Positions 8,902-18,538 of a stretch of DNA of 64,000 nt are shown here, piece by piece. Every line of letters starts with the position of its first letter. The stretch's first letter is position 1. The stretch comes from Undibacterium piscinae (lineage in GTDB: Bacteria; Pseudomonadota; Gammaproteobacteria; Burkholderiales; Burkholderiaceae_D), in contig CP051152.1 in assembly GCA_003970805.2 (NCBI GenBank), forward strand, positions 3,844,001 through 3,908,000, given 5' to 3'. Made by a program: the position numbers and the translations under genes. A model generated the notes under the pieces. The model was not told the origin of the DNA and made no database searches. It saw only the letters and a list, made by a program, of their open reading frames with translations.

Positions 8902-8975
8902 ACAGGCCTGACACGCAATATCCATGCGCCTTTCAGCCACGGCACGCTGAAGAAGCGGATGGATATTGCGTCTGG
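8902..8975. repeat. dispersed palindrome, family A (copy after nrtD)
   Basis: ACGCAATATCCATGCGC is followed, after about 25 bases, by GCGGATGGATATTGCGT, giving a hairpin of roughly 70 bases. The same arm pair, with the core CATATTCCATGCG and its complement, recurs at 20411, 22623, 23074, 23751, 26055, 35009, 50841 and 62764. It lies between the converging ends of nrtD and tag, where it could stop transcripts. Confidence 0.75.
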
Positions 8976-9019
8976 GGCATGCCCGTTTTTAAAAAACAAA
9001 CAGCCTTGCGGTAGTGCCG

Positions 9020-9574
9020 CTATGGCCGCTGTTTCCAGTCGCAGTCGTCAGCATGGTCTTGCACCATGCCTATGGCCTGCATGTAGGCGTAGATGATGGT
9101 GGAGCCGACAAATTTGAAGCCGCGCTTTAGCAGGTCTTTTGAGATGCGGTCGGATAATTCGGTCTTGATGATGCGTTCGCCGCTATTGTGGATGGCTACG
9201 CCGCTTACATAGGCCCACAGATAGGCATCCAGGCCACCGCATTCGTCGCGCAGGCGCAGGTAGGCTTGCGCATTGCTGATCGTCGCGGCGATCTTCAGAC
9301 GGTTACGCACGATGCCGGCATTGCCGAGCAACTGCGCCACCTTGTCGGCGTCATAGCGGGCGATTTTTTCCGCATCCCAGTCGTCAAAGGCGACGCGATA
9401 ATTTTCGCGCTTGTTGAGTATGGTTTCCCAACTCAAGCCCGCTTGCGCACCTTCCAGATTGAGCATTTCAAACAGACGTCGCTCATCGTGACAAGCCTGA
9501 CCCCATTCTTTGTCGTGATACTCCAGATACAGGGGATTGGCCGGGTTAGCCCAGGCGCAGCGGGAGACTGGCAT
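9020..9574 (-). CDS. tag: DNA-3-methyladenine glycosylase I
   Basis: Base-excision repair glycosylase removing 3-methyladenine; 184 residues, close to the usual 187. It starts MPVSRCAWA with the conserved zinc-ligand Cys at residue 6, then EYHDKEWG, the core LNLEGAQAGLSWETILNKRENYR typical of Tag, the helix-hairpin-helix region NAGIVRNRLKI, and a C-terminal HADDCDW with the remaining zinc ligands. Convergent with nrtD and apparently monocistronic. Confidence 0.95.
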   Translation of the reverse strand: MPVSRCAWANPANPLYLEYHDKEWGQACHDERRLFEMLNLEGAQAGLSWETILNKRENYRVAFDDWDAEKIARYDADKVAQLLGNAGIVRNRLKIAATISNAQAYLRLRDECGGLDAYLWAYVSGVAIHNSGERIIKTELSDRISKDLLKRGFKFVGSTIIYAYMQAIGMVQDHADDCDWKQRP

Positions 9575-10029
9575 AGTGTGTTCCTGTGTTCCTAAAAATA
9601 AATTTTTATTGTTGCGCGGCGTACGCCTTGCACGCCAAGGGAATCGCCATCATAAGGCAATACGCGTCAGCGCGATTGAAATATAATGCAAGCTCGTGCC
9701 CTTATTTATTGCGTAATTTGCGAAACTACATGGAACGCTTGAGCGTTTGAAACTCGCTCATTGCTCTGTGCATTCAGCGCTGAGTCCTGTGCCAGGCCGT
9801 GTTATCGCTGCCTCAGCAATGCCGATGGTTAGCCCACATGCTGGCAGCGGCTGACTGGCATAGTCGTGATCAGCTTGCAGTTGGAGCAGGCAAGATTGTT
9901 GTCAACTGCAGACGTGCGACATTTTATTATGGCCTCGCCTTAGTCTATTGATCTGCCTTGCTGAAAATACTCCGTTGATCGCCTTAGCAGCCTGGTAATT
10001 TCCTAATGCGCGATGCACGCACATGACGC
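9575..10029. other. intergenic region, no feature recognised
   Basis: No coding frame or clear RNA feature is seen between the tag start and the decayed TPR-GGDEF gene. It probably contains the tag promoter. The right part may be eroded coding sequence of the neighbouring pseudogene, but no convincing match can be pointed to. Confidence 0.4.
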
Positions 10030-11452
10030 AACGATGCTATCGCTCAAATGCTGCATCGCGGATTTATTTTGATTTCGCTCAAACGGTTTGCTGATGCGAG
10101 AGGCTGCAACCGCACAAAAAAATTGGGAGAGATGGATGCAGATATCCCTCCTATTGTCTGGAGCAATTATGCGGATATCTTTTTTACCAGCAAGGTGAGC
10201 GCGCCGCTATTATCTCCCGAGAGTAAAAAAAATCTCATTTTAAGGAAAAATTCTTGAAGTGGTCTCTAAGCAGGGGCAGGAGCATGATGACTTGTTAATT
10301 GCATGCGCAGCCCTACGCCCGTATGTCTCGCTGTTTCGCTTTGCTTCATCTCGTCATTTTGAAGGATGCCGCAGAACTCTTGTTTGAACAGGCGTATTAA
10401 AAGCTTTATCCTGCGGAAAACAGATGGATAGAGGTACGTGACTATTATGCGGCAGGTATGCCGAAGCGCTCGCCGATCGTGTGCCTATCATAAAAAAAAA
10501 ATACGCCTACAAAGCACTGGAAAAAAAAAATACAGTATGCGGAGGTTATTGAGCGGGAAAGCCGTGGCTACGCCACAGCTGAGTTTCGAGAGCTATTGAA
10601 AGCCGAACAGCGTGAAAAAGAAAATCTGGCCTTAAAAGAGTTAAATCTATTGCAGCAGTCTGAAATGGACAGAGTCAATTTGAGTAACACAACGCTGGTG
10701 GCTATTTGCAGCTCTGCTCGGACTGGGACTTATGTGGGCAGCGCAGATGATCTGGCAATCGCGCAAACGTAATTCTGTCTTGATGAATGAAAAATATAAA
10801 ACTCGACAAACAACGTTTTCAAGATGCCTTAACCGGTTTGTTTAACCGCCGTTACCTGATGGAAAAAAAATCGGATATCTGGCAGCAAGCCCTTGAGCAG
10901 GCAAACCGAGGCCACTGCGGTGCCTTGTTATTAATCGATGCCGATCATTTTAAGCGCATCAATGATCAATTTGGTCATGCGGCGGGCGATGCTGCCTTGA
11001 TAGAAATTGCGAATCGCCTGAAATTTAGCGTGCGCGACAGCGATGTCGTGACGCGTTGGGGAGGCGAAGAATTTCTGATTTATACCAACTTGCTCAATGC
11101 CGAGTCGGTACGAATATTGGCTGTGCGCATCATGGAAGAGTTACGCAGGCTACCTTTACTGTATGAGGATAAGAGTATTCCTTTAAGTGTTTCTATCGGA
11201 TATGTTTTGTTACCCATGGAGTGGGAGGCAGGCAAAAATTTTGATATGGATGAAAGTTTGAAACTTGCCGATTCTGCGCTTTACCTGGCAAAAGAAAGCG
11301 GAAGAAATCGTGCCGCCGGTGTGGTTAAAGTCAGGAAAGCCGAAATTGGCCGCGCACAGTTAATCGATGATTTATCGACTGCCTGGCAAGCAGGGAGTGG
11401 TCGATATCGTCGTCAGTGAAGGCCCGGAAGTGCGCTGAAGCCCTGCGGTAGA
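10030..11452 (+). pseudogene. decayed TPR-GGDEF diguanylate cyclase
   Basis: Pieces of one gene appear in order in different frames. They are a TPR-like segment (10048-10257, LKRFADAR...DADIPPIVWSNYADIFF), a charged coiled coil (about 10548-10680, RESRGYATAEFRELLKAEQ...), a membrane segment (about 10696-10780, RWWLFAALLGLGLMWAAQMI), and an intact GGDEF domain frame at 10787-11419. This is the order of periplasmic TPR plus cytoplasmic GGDEF proteins common in Burkholderiales and Xanthomonadales. In the 10787 frame the I-site RDSD is at residues 83-86 and the active GGEEF at 92-96, so the catalytic part looks intact but is cut off from its sensor. A further frame change near 11398 would give the ending VVDIVVSEGPEVR at 11450. 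At least three indels are needed to restore it. Confidence 0.7.
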
Positions 11453-11687
11453 AGCTGTGCTTGTATCTGGCGAAGGGACTATTACGCGAAAATCGTATCT
11501 GAATAGACTATTCGGTAATCGATAAGTGACGCAAAAACACGACAAAATTGGACGACAAGTAATAATCGACAAAAATAAGTTGTTTACGAAGAAGGCAGTT
11601 CTTTATGTGCCAACGTAACGCGGGAAAAGTTTTTCCGCGGCTCCGCTGTTTGTAGGCCAACAGTCGACTCAGAAAGAGCCGCAGAAA

Positions 11688-12107
11688 TTGAATCTGCACG
11701 GGATTGATGCCTACGGTAAAAAACTCGCATTGAGCGACTTTTTAGGCAAGACGGTATTGGTCAGCTTTTTTACCGCCGGTTGCAGCTTATGTTCACGCGA
11801 CCTGAAGTTGATGCGGGAGTTTTACGTAGGTAACGCCAAACGTAATTTTGTGTTGCTGGCGATCAATCTGGATCAGGATAAAAAAGATTTTGATGACTAC
11901 AACAAGTTGATTGCATTGGCGGTTCCGAAAGAGCAGCGTTTTCCTACGGTATGGCGCAATGCGCCGGAGCATAAGGATAGTTTCGGCGTGATTACGCGTC
12001 AGCCTACCCATTTCGTGATTAATCCGAAAAACCAGCTGGTATTGAAGCGTGAAGGTAGTTTTTTGCCGGATGACTGGGATACTTTGTGGGAGTCACTCGA
12101 GGGCTAG
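11688..12107 (+). CDS. thioredoxin-like (TlpA/AhpC-TSA type) protein, damaged 5' end
   Basis: A 139-residue frame with a thioredoxin fold: LHGIDAYGKKLALSDFLGKTVLVSFFTAGCSLC has the redox pair CSLC at residues 32-35, followed by DLKLMREFY and later the cis-Pro region (VITRQPTHFVINP). Family members are exported or membrane-anchored, with a leader of 20-40 residues. Here the frame continues upstream (FVGQQSTQKEPQK) only to a stop at 11616, and the only start is TTG at 11688, so the signal sequence seems frameshifted away. Probably a disulfide reductase or peroxidase-like protein. The neighbouring GGDEF remnant is also decayed. Confidence 0.6.
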   Translation: MNLHGIDAYGKKLALSDFLGKTVLVSFFTAGCSLCSRDLKLMREFYVGNAKRNFVLLAINLDQDKKDFDDYNKLIALAVPKEQRFPTVWRNAPEHKDSFGVITRQPTHFVINPKNQLVLKREGSFLPDDWDTLWESLEG

Positions 12108-12147
12108 CATTTAAGGCGGGCATTTATCGGGTGAAACCGACAGACAT

Positions 12148-12189
12148 AAAAAAACGCACTGTGGAAATGATTCCACAGTGCGTTTTTTA
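12148..12189. terminator. bidirectional terminator between the thioredoxin-like gene and purM
   Basis: A perfect inverted repeat, AAAAAACGCACTGTGGAA and its complement, encloses the loop ATGA and has A and T runs on both sides, so it can serve both converging genes. Confidence 0.9.
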
Positions 12190-12227
12190 TTGCCTGGCAG
12201 TGTAAGTTTCTGCCAGTAGGTGTTTGA

Positions 12228-13295
12228 TTACACGACGATAGTCTGGTGCTCGTCACCGGCACGGGCGCGGATGCTACCGATGTTGTAAACCGTTTCGCCG
12301 GCAGCGCTCAATTGCGCCATTGCCGCTTCTGCGATTTCCGGAGCAACGATCACGACCATACCGATACCGCAGTTGAAAACACGGTGCATTTCTGCATCGG
12401 CCACGCCGCCGTGCTGTTGCAGCCACTTGAACAGTGGTGGCATGTCCCATGCTGCGCTATTGAGTACGGCGGTGAGTTTGTCGCCCAATACGCGAGGTAC
12501 GTTTTCTACCAGACCACCACCGGTGATGTGCGCCATGCCTTTCACTTCCAGGCTAGCCATCAATGCCAGCAGAGGCTTGACGTAGATGCGGGTAGGCGCG
12601 ATCAGGGCATCAGCCAGAGTGCGGCCGTGGAAATCTGCATTCAGGTCAGGGTTAGCCACTTCGATGATTTTACGTACCAGCGAGAAACCGTTGGAATGGA
12701 TACCGGAAGAGGCCAGACCGAGGATCACGTCACCAGGAACAATCTTGCTGCCGTCGATGATTTTTGATTTCTCTACCGCACCGACCGCAAAACCGGCCAG
12801 ATCGTATTCACCTTCAGGGTACATCGAAGGCATTTCAGCGGTTTCGCCGCCTATCAGTGCGCAACCAGCTTGTTCGCAGCCGAAAGCTACGCCCTTGATA
12901 ACGTCAGTGGCGGTGGCCACATCGAGTTTGCCGCAAGCGAAATAATCGAGGAAGAACAGCGGTTCTGCGCCTTGTACCAGAATATCGTTGACGCTCATGG
13001 CGACCAGATCGATACCGACGGTGTCATGGCGGTTCAGGTGAAAAGCCAGTTTTAACTTGGTGCCCACGCCATCGGTACCGGAAACCAGAACCGGTTCCTT
13101 GTACTTCTTGCTGACTTCGAACATGGCGCCAAAACCGCCGATGCCAGCCATGACGCCTTCGCGCATGGTGCGTTTTGCATAAGGCTTGATGGCGTCAACT
13201 AGCGCATCGCCAGCGACCATATCGACACCTGCGTCGGCATAGGAAAGGGAGACGGGCGCGGCTGCGGTGGTAGAAACTGGAGTAGAAGTGCTCAT
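12228..13295 (-). CDS. purM: phosphoribosylformylglycinamidine cyclo-ligase
   Basis: AIR synthetase of purine biosynthesis, converting FGAM to AIR with ATP; 355 residues, usual length. It begins with a short Ser/Thr/Ala-rich stretch, then [20 protein letters not shown]. The core includes [31 protein letters not shown], the signature [28 protein letters not shown] and [13 protein letters not shown]. The terminator at 12148-12189 lies downstream. It is divergent from hda. Confidence 0.97.
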   Translation of the reverse strand: MSTSTPVSTTAAAPVSLSYADAGVDMVAGDALVDAIKPYAKRTMREGVMAGIGGFGAMFEVSKKYKEPVLVSGTDGVGTKLKLAFHLNRHDTVGIDLVAMSVNDILVQGAEPLFFLDYFACGKLDVATATDVIKGVAFGCEQAGCALIGGETAEMPSMYPEGEYDLAGFAVGAVEKSKIIDGSKIVPGDVILGLASSGIHSNGFSLVRKIIEVANPDLNADFHGRTLADALIAPTRIYVKPLLALMASLEVKGMAHITGGGLVENVPRVLGDKLTAVLNSAAWDMPPLFKWLQQHGGVADAEMHRVFNCGIGMVVIVAPEIAEAAMAQLSAAGETVYNIGSIRARAGDEHQTIVV

Positions 13296-13905
13296 GATTT
13301 TCGTCAGTAGGGGCGTGAGGCGGTAAAATAGCAGGATTGCCAGAAATTAGACCAGCAAAACCGCTATTTTAACAAAACGACTCGCGATTCACCTAGTTTT
13401 TGGGTTTTTACCTGATGGTTGCTGATTTTTTGCTCGGTTTTTGCTGGATTTTTGCTAACTAATTAGCCGGATGCTTTAATTTTTTGCCAATTAAATGCTG
13501 TGGAAAATGCCGTTAAGCTTAGCGGTATGAATAAAGAGGGACAAAAAGTTCATACTTTTGTTCGCGTAAGGGTGAGCAAAATAATGAAATCGCACTGAAA
13601 ATTAGCATTTAAGTGCCATTTTGTTATTTGTTTCGTTAAGCCTGCATGGCCACTGCCCTGCTTTTCCAGGGCAGAGTCTGCTAGCATCCTGACACTAGAG
13701 ATGGCTTGTTTGCTTCATGTATTTTGTTTTTTGTCCGGTGCCGGGATAGTCCGGTACTGTTTAGTAGTTCAATGATGTTGGTGATTCATTGGTATTTTTG
13801 TGCTCAGGCCGTATTTTTTGTCGCTTCATTTGCTTGCGTCAAAGGAATGCCAGGTGCCGCATTTACTTTTGCTCACAGTTAAAAAGGTCGTTTTTCATTT
13901 CAGTC
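13296..13905. other. intergenic region between purM and hda
   Basis: This 610-bp divergent region should hold the purM and hda promoters; no strong element could be placed. In related genomes a PerM/AI-2E permease gene often lies here, but no trace of one is seen. Confidence 0.4.
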
Positions 13906-14604
13906 ATGAGGCAAATGCTATTGGATTTGGATGCGGAGCAACCGCCATCCCTGGAAACCTTTGTAGTCGGTAAAAATGCTGAACTGGCACAATTGCTGAG
14001 TCTGTTTTCTGCCCGCACGCCTAGTCAGTATGGCGAGCGCTTCGTGTATTTATGGGGCACGGCCGGAGCCGGCAAAACCCATCTGTTGCATGCCTTGGCT
14101 GACAGCGAACATGCGCGTTACATCGCGCCGGATGCGCCGGAAAGCGCGTTCGTCCATACGCCGGAAATCACGCTATATCTGCTGGATGACTGCGAAAGAT
14201 TGTCTGCCGCTGCACAAATTGACGCTTTTGCGCTGTTTAACGAGATTCGCGCCCATGGCGGTTTTCTGGTCGCGGCAGGTAATCATCCGCCGATGATTCT
14301 GAATGTGCGGGAAGATTTGCGTACCCGTTTTGGCTGGGGCCTGATTTACCAGGTGCATGAGTTGACCGACGAGGATAAAATTGATGCCCTGGAACGATCG
14401 GCACAAGCGCGCGGTATAACAATTTCTCCTGGCGTGTTACCCTATCTGATTACCCATTATCGACGTGATATGAGTTCGCTAACTGAAATGCTGGATCAGT
14501 TAGACCAATATTCACTGGAAACCAAGCGGCCGATTACCTTGCCCTTGCTGCGTGAAGTGCTCAATGAGCTCTACCAGCAGCAGCAGCAGGCCGAAAACAT
14601 TTAA
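13906..14604 (+). CDS. hda: DnaA regulatory inactivator Hda
   Basis: AAA+ protein related to DnaA domain III that, with the beta clamp, promotes hydrolysis of DnaA-ATP and limits reinitiation. The 232-residue protein starts MRQMLLDLDAEQPPSLETFVVGKN; the N-terminal QMLLDL stretch is the clamp-binding motif typical of Hda. Walker A is degenerate (WGTAGAGKTHLL), Walker B is LYLLDDCE, and the sensor II region follows TRFGWGL. The frame is open further upstream to 13789, but that extension has no family resemblance. The next gene starts 14 bp downstream. Confidence 0.93.
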   Translation: MRQMLLDLDAEQPPSLETFVVGKNAELAQLLSLFSARTPSQYGERFVYLWGTAGAGKTHLLHALADSEHARYIAPDAPESAFVHTPEITLYLLDDCERLSAAAQIDAFALFNEIRAHGGFLVAAGNHPPMILNVREDLRTRFGWGLIYQVHELTDEDKIDALERSAQARGITISPGVLPYLITHYRRDMSSLTEMLDQLDQYSLETKRPITLPLLREVLNELYQQQQQAENI

Positions 14605-14617
14605 ATTTATTCCATTC

Positions 14618-15296
14618 ATGCGCAATATCGCACTATTTGATCTTGATCACACCTTAATCCCCATCGATTCCGATTATGAATGGGGACAGTTTCTGGCGCG
14701 CATCGGCGCTGTAGATGCCGAGGTATTTGCGCGCCGCAACGCTGATTTTTTCGCCCAGTATCAGGCTGGTACGCTCGATCCTGTCGAGTACCTGGAATTT
14801 GCGCTCGGTACCCTGGCGCAATTTCCGCGCGAGCAACTCGATCAGTGGCATGCGCAATTCATGCAGGAAGTGATTACCCCGGCGGTTTTACCGGGCGCGC
14901 TTGAACTGATTAAAAAAACACCAGGATCAGGGTGACCTGATCGTCATCATTACCGCTACCAACCGCTTCGTTACCGAGCCTATCGCCGCCGTATTTGGTG
15001 TCGAGCACCTGATTGCGGCGGAGCCTGAGCGTGATGCCGACGGTAAAATCACCGGCAAACTGCTCGGTGTCCCGACTTCCGGTGCCGGCAAGGTACATCA
15101 CCTGCAAGGATGGTTGGCCGGGCAGGGCAAGCGACTGAGCGATTTCCCGGTCAGTTATTTTTACAGTGATTCGCAAAACGATATTCCGCTGTTGTCTATC
15201 GTCACGCATCCGGTGGCAACCAACCCTAACGCTCAACTCAGCGCCCACGCCCGGATTCAGGGCTGGCCTACTCTTCACTTATTCAACGAGCAATGA
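14618..15296 (+). pseudogene. HAD-family phosphatase (SerB-like, subfamily IB), frameshifted at an A7 run
   Basis: The first frame (MRNIALFDLDHTLIPIDSDYEWGQF) has the catalytic DLDHT motif, and the second contains VIITATNRFVTEPIA (motif II), GAGKVHHLQGWL (motif III Lys) and FYSDSQNDIPLL (motif IV). Together they make a normal HAD-IB hydrolase of about 225 residues. The frame breaks at AAAAAAA, 14912-14918; six A would join both halves perfectly (LIKK then HQDQGDLIVI). Cause could be sequencing error, a real mutation or transcriptional slippage. It sits between hda and pcnB, and its stop overlaps the pcnB start (ATGA). The usual substrate is a small phosphoester; specificity cannot be read here. 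Confidence 0.85.
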
Positions 15297-16663
15297 TCAA
15301 AAAATTCATCCGCAAAATACTTGGCGTAAAAAGTAAGCCTGACGAGGCCGGCGGCAAAAAAAATAAGCCTACGGTATTGAGTGCCAAAGAGCACGGCATT
15401 AATCCGCAATTACTGTCTTCCAATGCGATACGGGTGACTTCCACCCTGCAGGAAAACGGCTATAAGGCGTTTGTGGTCGGCGGCGCGGTGCGCGATCTGT
15501 TGCTGGGCGTTAAACCCAAGGATTTTGATATCGCCACCAATGCGACTCCGGAGCAAGTCAAGCGCCTGTTCCGGCGCGCCTTCATTATCGGTCGCCGTTT
15601 TCAGATCGTGCATGTGATGTTTGGCCAGGATTTGCTGGAGGTGACTACCTTCCGCGGACCGGCTACCGAAGCGGCCCCCAAAGATGAGCATGGCCGTGTG
15701 CTGCGCGATAATACCTTTGGCGAACAGCATGAAGATGCGGTCCGCCGCGATTTCACCATCAACGCCATGTATTACGATCCGGCCAGCCAGACTGTGCTCG
15801 ATTATCACGGCGGGATCGCCGATATCCGCAAAAAGACCTTGCGCATCATCGGTGTGCCGGAAGCGCGTTACCGCGAAGATCCGGTGCGTATGCTGCGTGT
15901 GGTGCGCTTTGCCGCCAAGCTGCAATTTAACATAGACGCCGCTACCAGCGCACCGATCGCCGTGATGGCACCGTTGATCGACAACGTACCTAGCGCGCGG
16001 GTGTTTGATGAAATGCTCAAGCTCTTGATGAGCGGCCATGCCATGGCATGTTTGCAGCAGTTACGTAAGGAAGGCTTGCATCATGGCTTGATGCCGCTGC
16101 TGGACGTGGTGCTGGAACAACCTCTGGGTGAAAAATTCGTCACGCTGGCTCTGGCCAGTACCGATGAGCGGATACAGCAGGGTAAAACCGTTTCGCCGGG
16201 ATTCTTGTTTGCCTCTTTGCTGTGGCATCAGGTGCTGGAAAAGTGGAATGCGTATATCGCCGCAGGAGAGTTGTCGATACCGGCGCTGCATCTGGCAGCC
16301 GACGATGTGCTCAATACCCAGACCGATGCGCTGGCGCTGCAACGCAAGATAGGTTCCGACATGCGTGACATCTGGGCCATGCAGCCGCGCTTTGAAAAGC
16401 GTGTCGGTAAAACGCCGTATAAATTACTGGAAAACACCAGGTTGCGTGCCGGTTACGATTTCCTGTTGCTGCGTTGCGCTTCCGGTGAGATTGATGCCGA
16501 AATCGGCGAGTGGTGGACCGCCTTCATCCATGGCGATGAGGCCGAGCGTGAGCAGTTGCTGACGGTAAAGCCGAAATCGGCCGCCGGCGCACCGGCCAAG
16601 AAACGCAAGCCGCGTCGCTCCGCTTCGGCCAAGCCGCGTGCACCTGCAAGTACGGGTGAATAA
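15293..16663 (+). CDS. pcnB: poly(A) polymerase I
   Basis: Adds 3' poly(A) tails that promote RNA decay; 456 residues. The nucleotidyltransferase head has GYKAFVVGGAVRDLLLG and the metal-binding DFDIATNATP, then RRFQIVHVMF, RRDFTINAMYYDP and the tRNA-nucleotidyltransferase-like neck EDPVRMLRVVRFAAKL. The C-terminus is very basic (KKRKPRRSASAKPRAP), as in PcnB. It starts with an ATGA overlap with the HAD gene and ends two bases before folK, so hda-HAD-pcnB-folK probably form an operon. Confidence 0.95.
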   Translation: MIKKFIRKILGVKSKPDEAGGKKNKPTVLSAKEHGINPQLLSSNAIRVTSTLQENGYKAFVVGGAVRDLLLGVKPKDFDIATNATPEQVKRLFRRAFIIGRRFQIVHVMFGQDLLEVTTFRGPATEAAPKDEHGRVLRDNTFGEQHEDAVRRDFTINAMYYDPASQTVLDYHGGIADIRKKTLRIIGVPEARYREDPVRMLRVVRFAAKLQFNIDAATSAPIAVMAPLIDNVPSARVFDEMLKLLMSGHAMACLQQLRKEGLHHGLMPLLDVVLEQPLGEKFVTLALASTDERIQQGKTVSPGFLFASLLWHQVLEKWNAYIAAGELSIPALHLAADDVLNTQTDALALQRKIGSDMRDIWAMQPRFEKRVGKTPYKLLENTRLRAGYDFLLLRCASGEIDAEIGEWWTAFIHGDEAEREQLLTVKPKSAAGAPAKKRKPRRSASAKPRAPASTGE

Positions 16664-16664
16664 G

Positions 16665-17144
16665 ATGGCGCTCAAAGCGGTGATAGGCATAGGTGCCAAT
16701 CTGGGTGATGCGCGTCTGTCGGTAGAGCAGGCCATTGTGCGCCTGGCGCAATTGCCGCAGAGCGATATGACGGCGCAGTCCAGCCTGTTTCTGACGGCGC
16801 CGGTTGATGCGCAGGGTGATGACTACGTCAATGCGGTAGTGGAATTAAGTACCGCACTAGCGCCGCTAGATTTGCTGCGCGCCTTGCAGGAACTGGAACT
16901 GGATTTCGGGCGTGAGCGCTCGTATCGCAATGCACCGCGTACGCTTGATCTCGATTTGCTGCTGTATGGCGATCAGCAGATTGAGCATGAGCATTTGACG
17001 GTGCCGCATCCGCGCATGACCGAGCGCGCTTTTGTCTTGCTGCCACTGCTACAGCTCGATCCTTTCATTACGATACCGGGCAAAGGTGCCGCACATCAGT
17101 TTGCGCCGCTGGTGGCGGATCAGGCCATACGCAAGCTCGCTTGA
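16665..17144 (+). CDS. folK: 2-amino-4-hydroxy-6-hydroxymethyldihydropteridine pyrophosphokinase
   Basis: HPPK of folate biosynthesis, transferring pyrophosphate from ATP to hydroxymethyl-dihydropterin; 159 residues, normal length. Signature elements: IGIGANLGDA near the N-terminus, SSLFLTAPV, the family motif LDFGRERSYRNAPRTLDLDLLLY with the metal-binding Asp pair, and HPRMTERAFVLLPL. The ATG at 16665 is preferred to a start inside the pcnB tail. It lies immediately after pcnB. Confidence 0.95.
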   Translation: MALKAVIGIGANLGDARLSVEQAIVRLAQLPQSDMTAQSSLFLTAPVDAQGDDYVNAVVELSTALAPLDLLRALQELELDFGRERSYRNAPRTLDLDLLLYGDQQIEHEHLTVPHPRMTERAFVLLPLLQLDPFITIPGKGAAHQFAPLVADQAIRKLA

Positions 17145-17252
17145 TTTTGCTCACCTGGATACTCGTGGCTAGTATGCGTATGTTTTCATTCAAAGCGCCT
17201 TATATGTCGCATACCTGCAGGGCATGATTGGACGTTTAATCACTATACCCCC

Positions 17253-17600
17253 ATGCAAATCCCCGTTATTCTGCAAACCACAGGCTTACTGATACTGTCT
17301 AACGTGTTCATGACGCTAGCCTGGTATGGCCATCTGAAAAATCTTTCCGGTAAGCCCTGGTGGATCGCGGCCCTGATCAGCTGGAGTATCGCGCTGTTTG
17401 AATACCTGTTGCAGGTGCCGGCCAACCGTATCGGTTACACTCAATACAGCCTGGCGCAACTAAAAATTTTACAAGAGGCATTGACCCTGATAGTCTTCGT
17501 GCCGTTTGCGATGTTCTACATGGATCAGCCGTTTAAACTCGATTACGTCTGGGCAGGTTTGTGTCTGATAGGCGCGGTGTATTTTATTTTCAGAAGTTAA
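17253..17600 (+). CDS. DUF486 (DMT-like) small membrane protein
   Basis: A 115-residue integral membrane protein with four predicted helices: 8-26, 37-53, about 74-90 and 97-113. The segments MTLAWYGHLK, WIAALISWSIALFEYLLQVPANRIGY and KILQEALTLIVFVPFAMFY are characteristic of DUF486, a family related to drug/metabolite transporters with no established substrate. It lies about 110 bp after folK and before panB, and may be transcribed on its own. Confidence 0.88.
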   Translation: MQIPVILQTTGLLILSNVFMTLAWYGHLKNLSGKPWWIAALISWSIALFEYLLQVPANRIGYTQYSLAQLKILQEALTLIVFVPFAMFYMDQPFKLDYVWAGLCLIGAVYFIFRS

Positions 17601-17684
17601 TCGGCAAGACTCGATATTGTCGCTGAGACCTTTTCCTGTATCGTCAAAAGTGCTGCAGGAACTTCTTAATTGTGGAGAAAAATT

Positions 17685-18497
17685 GTGGCTGAATATTTAC
17701 AAGATCGTAAGGCAGTAACACTCCCGGGCTTGGTCGCACAGCGTCAGCAGGGCAACAAGATCACCATGCTTACTTGTTATGACGCCAGCTTCGCTGCGCT
17801 GATGGACCGGTGCGGGGTAGAGATATTGCTGGTCGGCGATTCCCTGGGCATGGTATGCCAGGGGCATAGTTCCACCTTGCCGGTGACGGTAGCGGAGATC
17901 GCCTACCATACCGCCAGCGTCGCGCGCGGCAACAAGAGCGCATTGCTGGTCGCCGATATGCCGTTTGGCAGTTATGCGACACCGGAAGCGGCGTTTCAGA
18001 ACGCGGTGCAACTGATGCAGGCCGGTGCCCAGATGGTCAAGCTCGAAGGCGGAGCCTGGCTTGCTCCTACCGTTAAATTCCTCACTGAACGTGCGGTACC
18101 GGTGTGCGCCCATATCGGCCTGACACCACAATCGGTGCATCAGCTTGGCGGCTATAAGGTTCAGGGTAAAACCGATGAAGCGGCGGAGTTGCTGAAAGCC
18201 GATGCCGTTGCCTTGCAGGCGGCCGGTGCCAGCTTGCTGGTGCTGGAAGCGATTCCTGCGACGCTCGGTAAGGAAGTCACCGAGTTGCTGGTGATTCCTA
18301 CCATAGGCATAGGCGCGGGCCCCGATTGTTCCGGACAAGTTCTCGTGATGCACGATTTGCTGGGGGTGTTTCCGGGTCGCAAGGCAAGGTTCGTGAAAAA
18401 CTTCATGGAAGGGCAGACCAGTATTGATGCCGCCGTGCTGGCCTATGTCAACGCCGTTAAAGAGCAGTCTTTCCCGGCTCCTGAACATTGTTTCTAA
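17685..18497 (+). CDS. panB: 3-methyl-2-oxobutanoate hydroxymethyltransferase
   Basis: Ketopantoate hydroxymethyltransferase, the first step of pantothenate synthesis; 270 residues. Motifs are [27 protein letters not shown] with the Mg-binding Asp, [29 protein letters not shown] [17 protein letters not shown] and [11 protein letters not shown]. The GTG at 17685 is chosen because GGAGAA lies 6-7 bases upstream; the TTG at 17670 would place that Shine-Dalgarno sequence inside the coding region. No panC is next to it. Confidence 0.95.
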   Translation: MAEYLQDRKAVTLPGLVAQRQQGNKITMLTCYDASFAALMDRCGVEILLVGDSLGMVCQGHSSTLPVTVAEIAYHTASVARGNKSALLVADMPFGSYATPEAAFQNAVQLMQAGAQMVKLEGGAWLAPTVKFLTERAVPVCAHIGLTPQSVHQLGGYKVQGKTDEAAELLKADAVALQAAGASLLVLEAIPATLGKEVTELLVIPTIGIGAGPDCSGQVLVMHDLLGVFPGRKARFVKNFMEGQTSIDAAVLAYVNAVKEQSFPAPEHCF

Positions 18498-18538
18498 GGC
18501 TTTAGCTTGTATAAACTCACCGATAAGCTCATCGCGCT

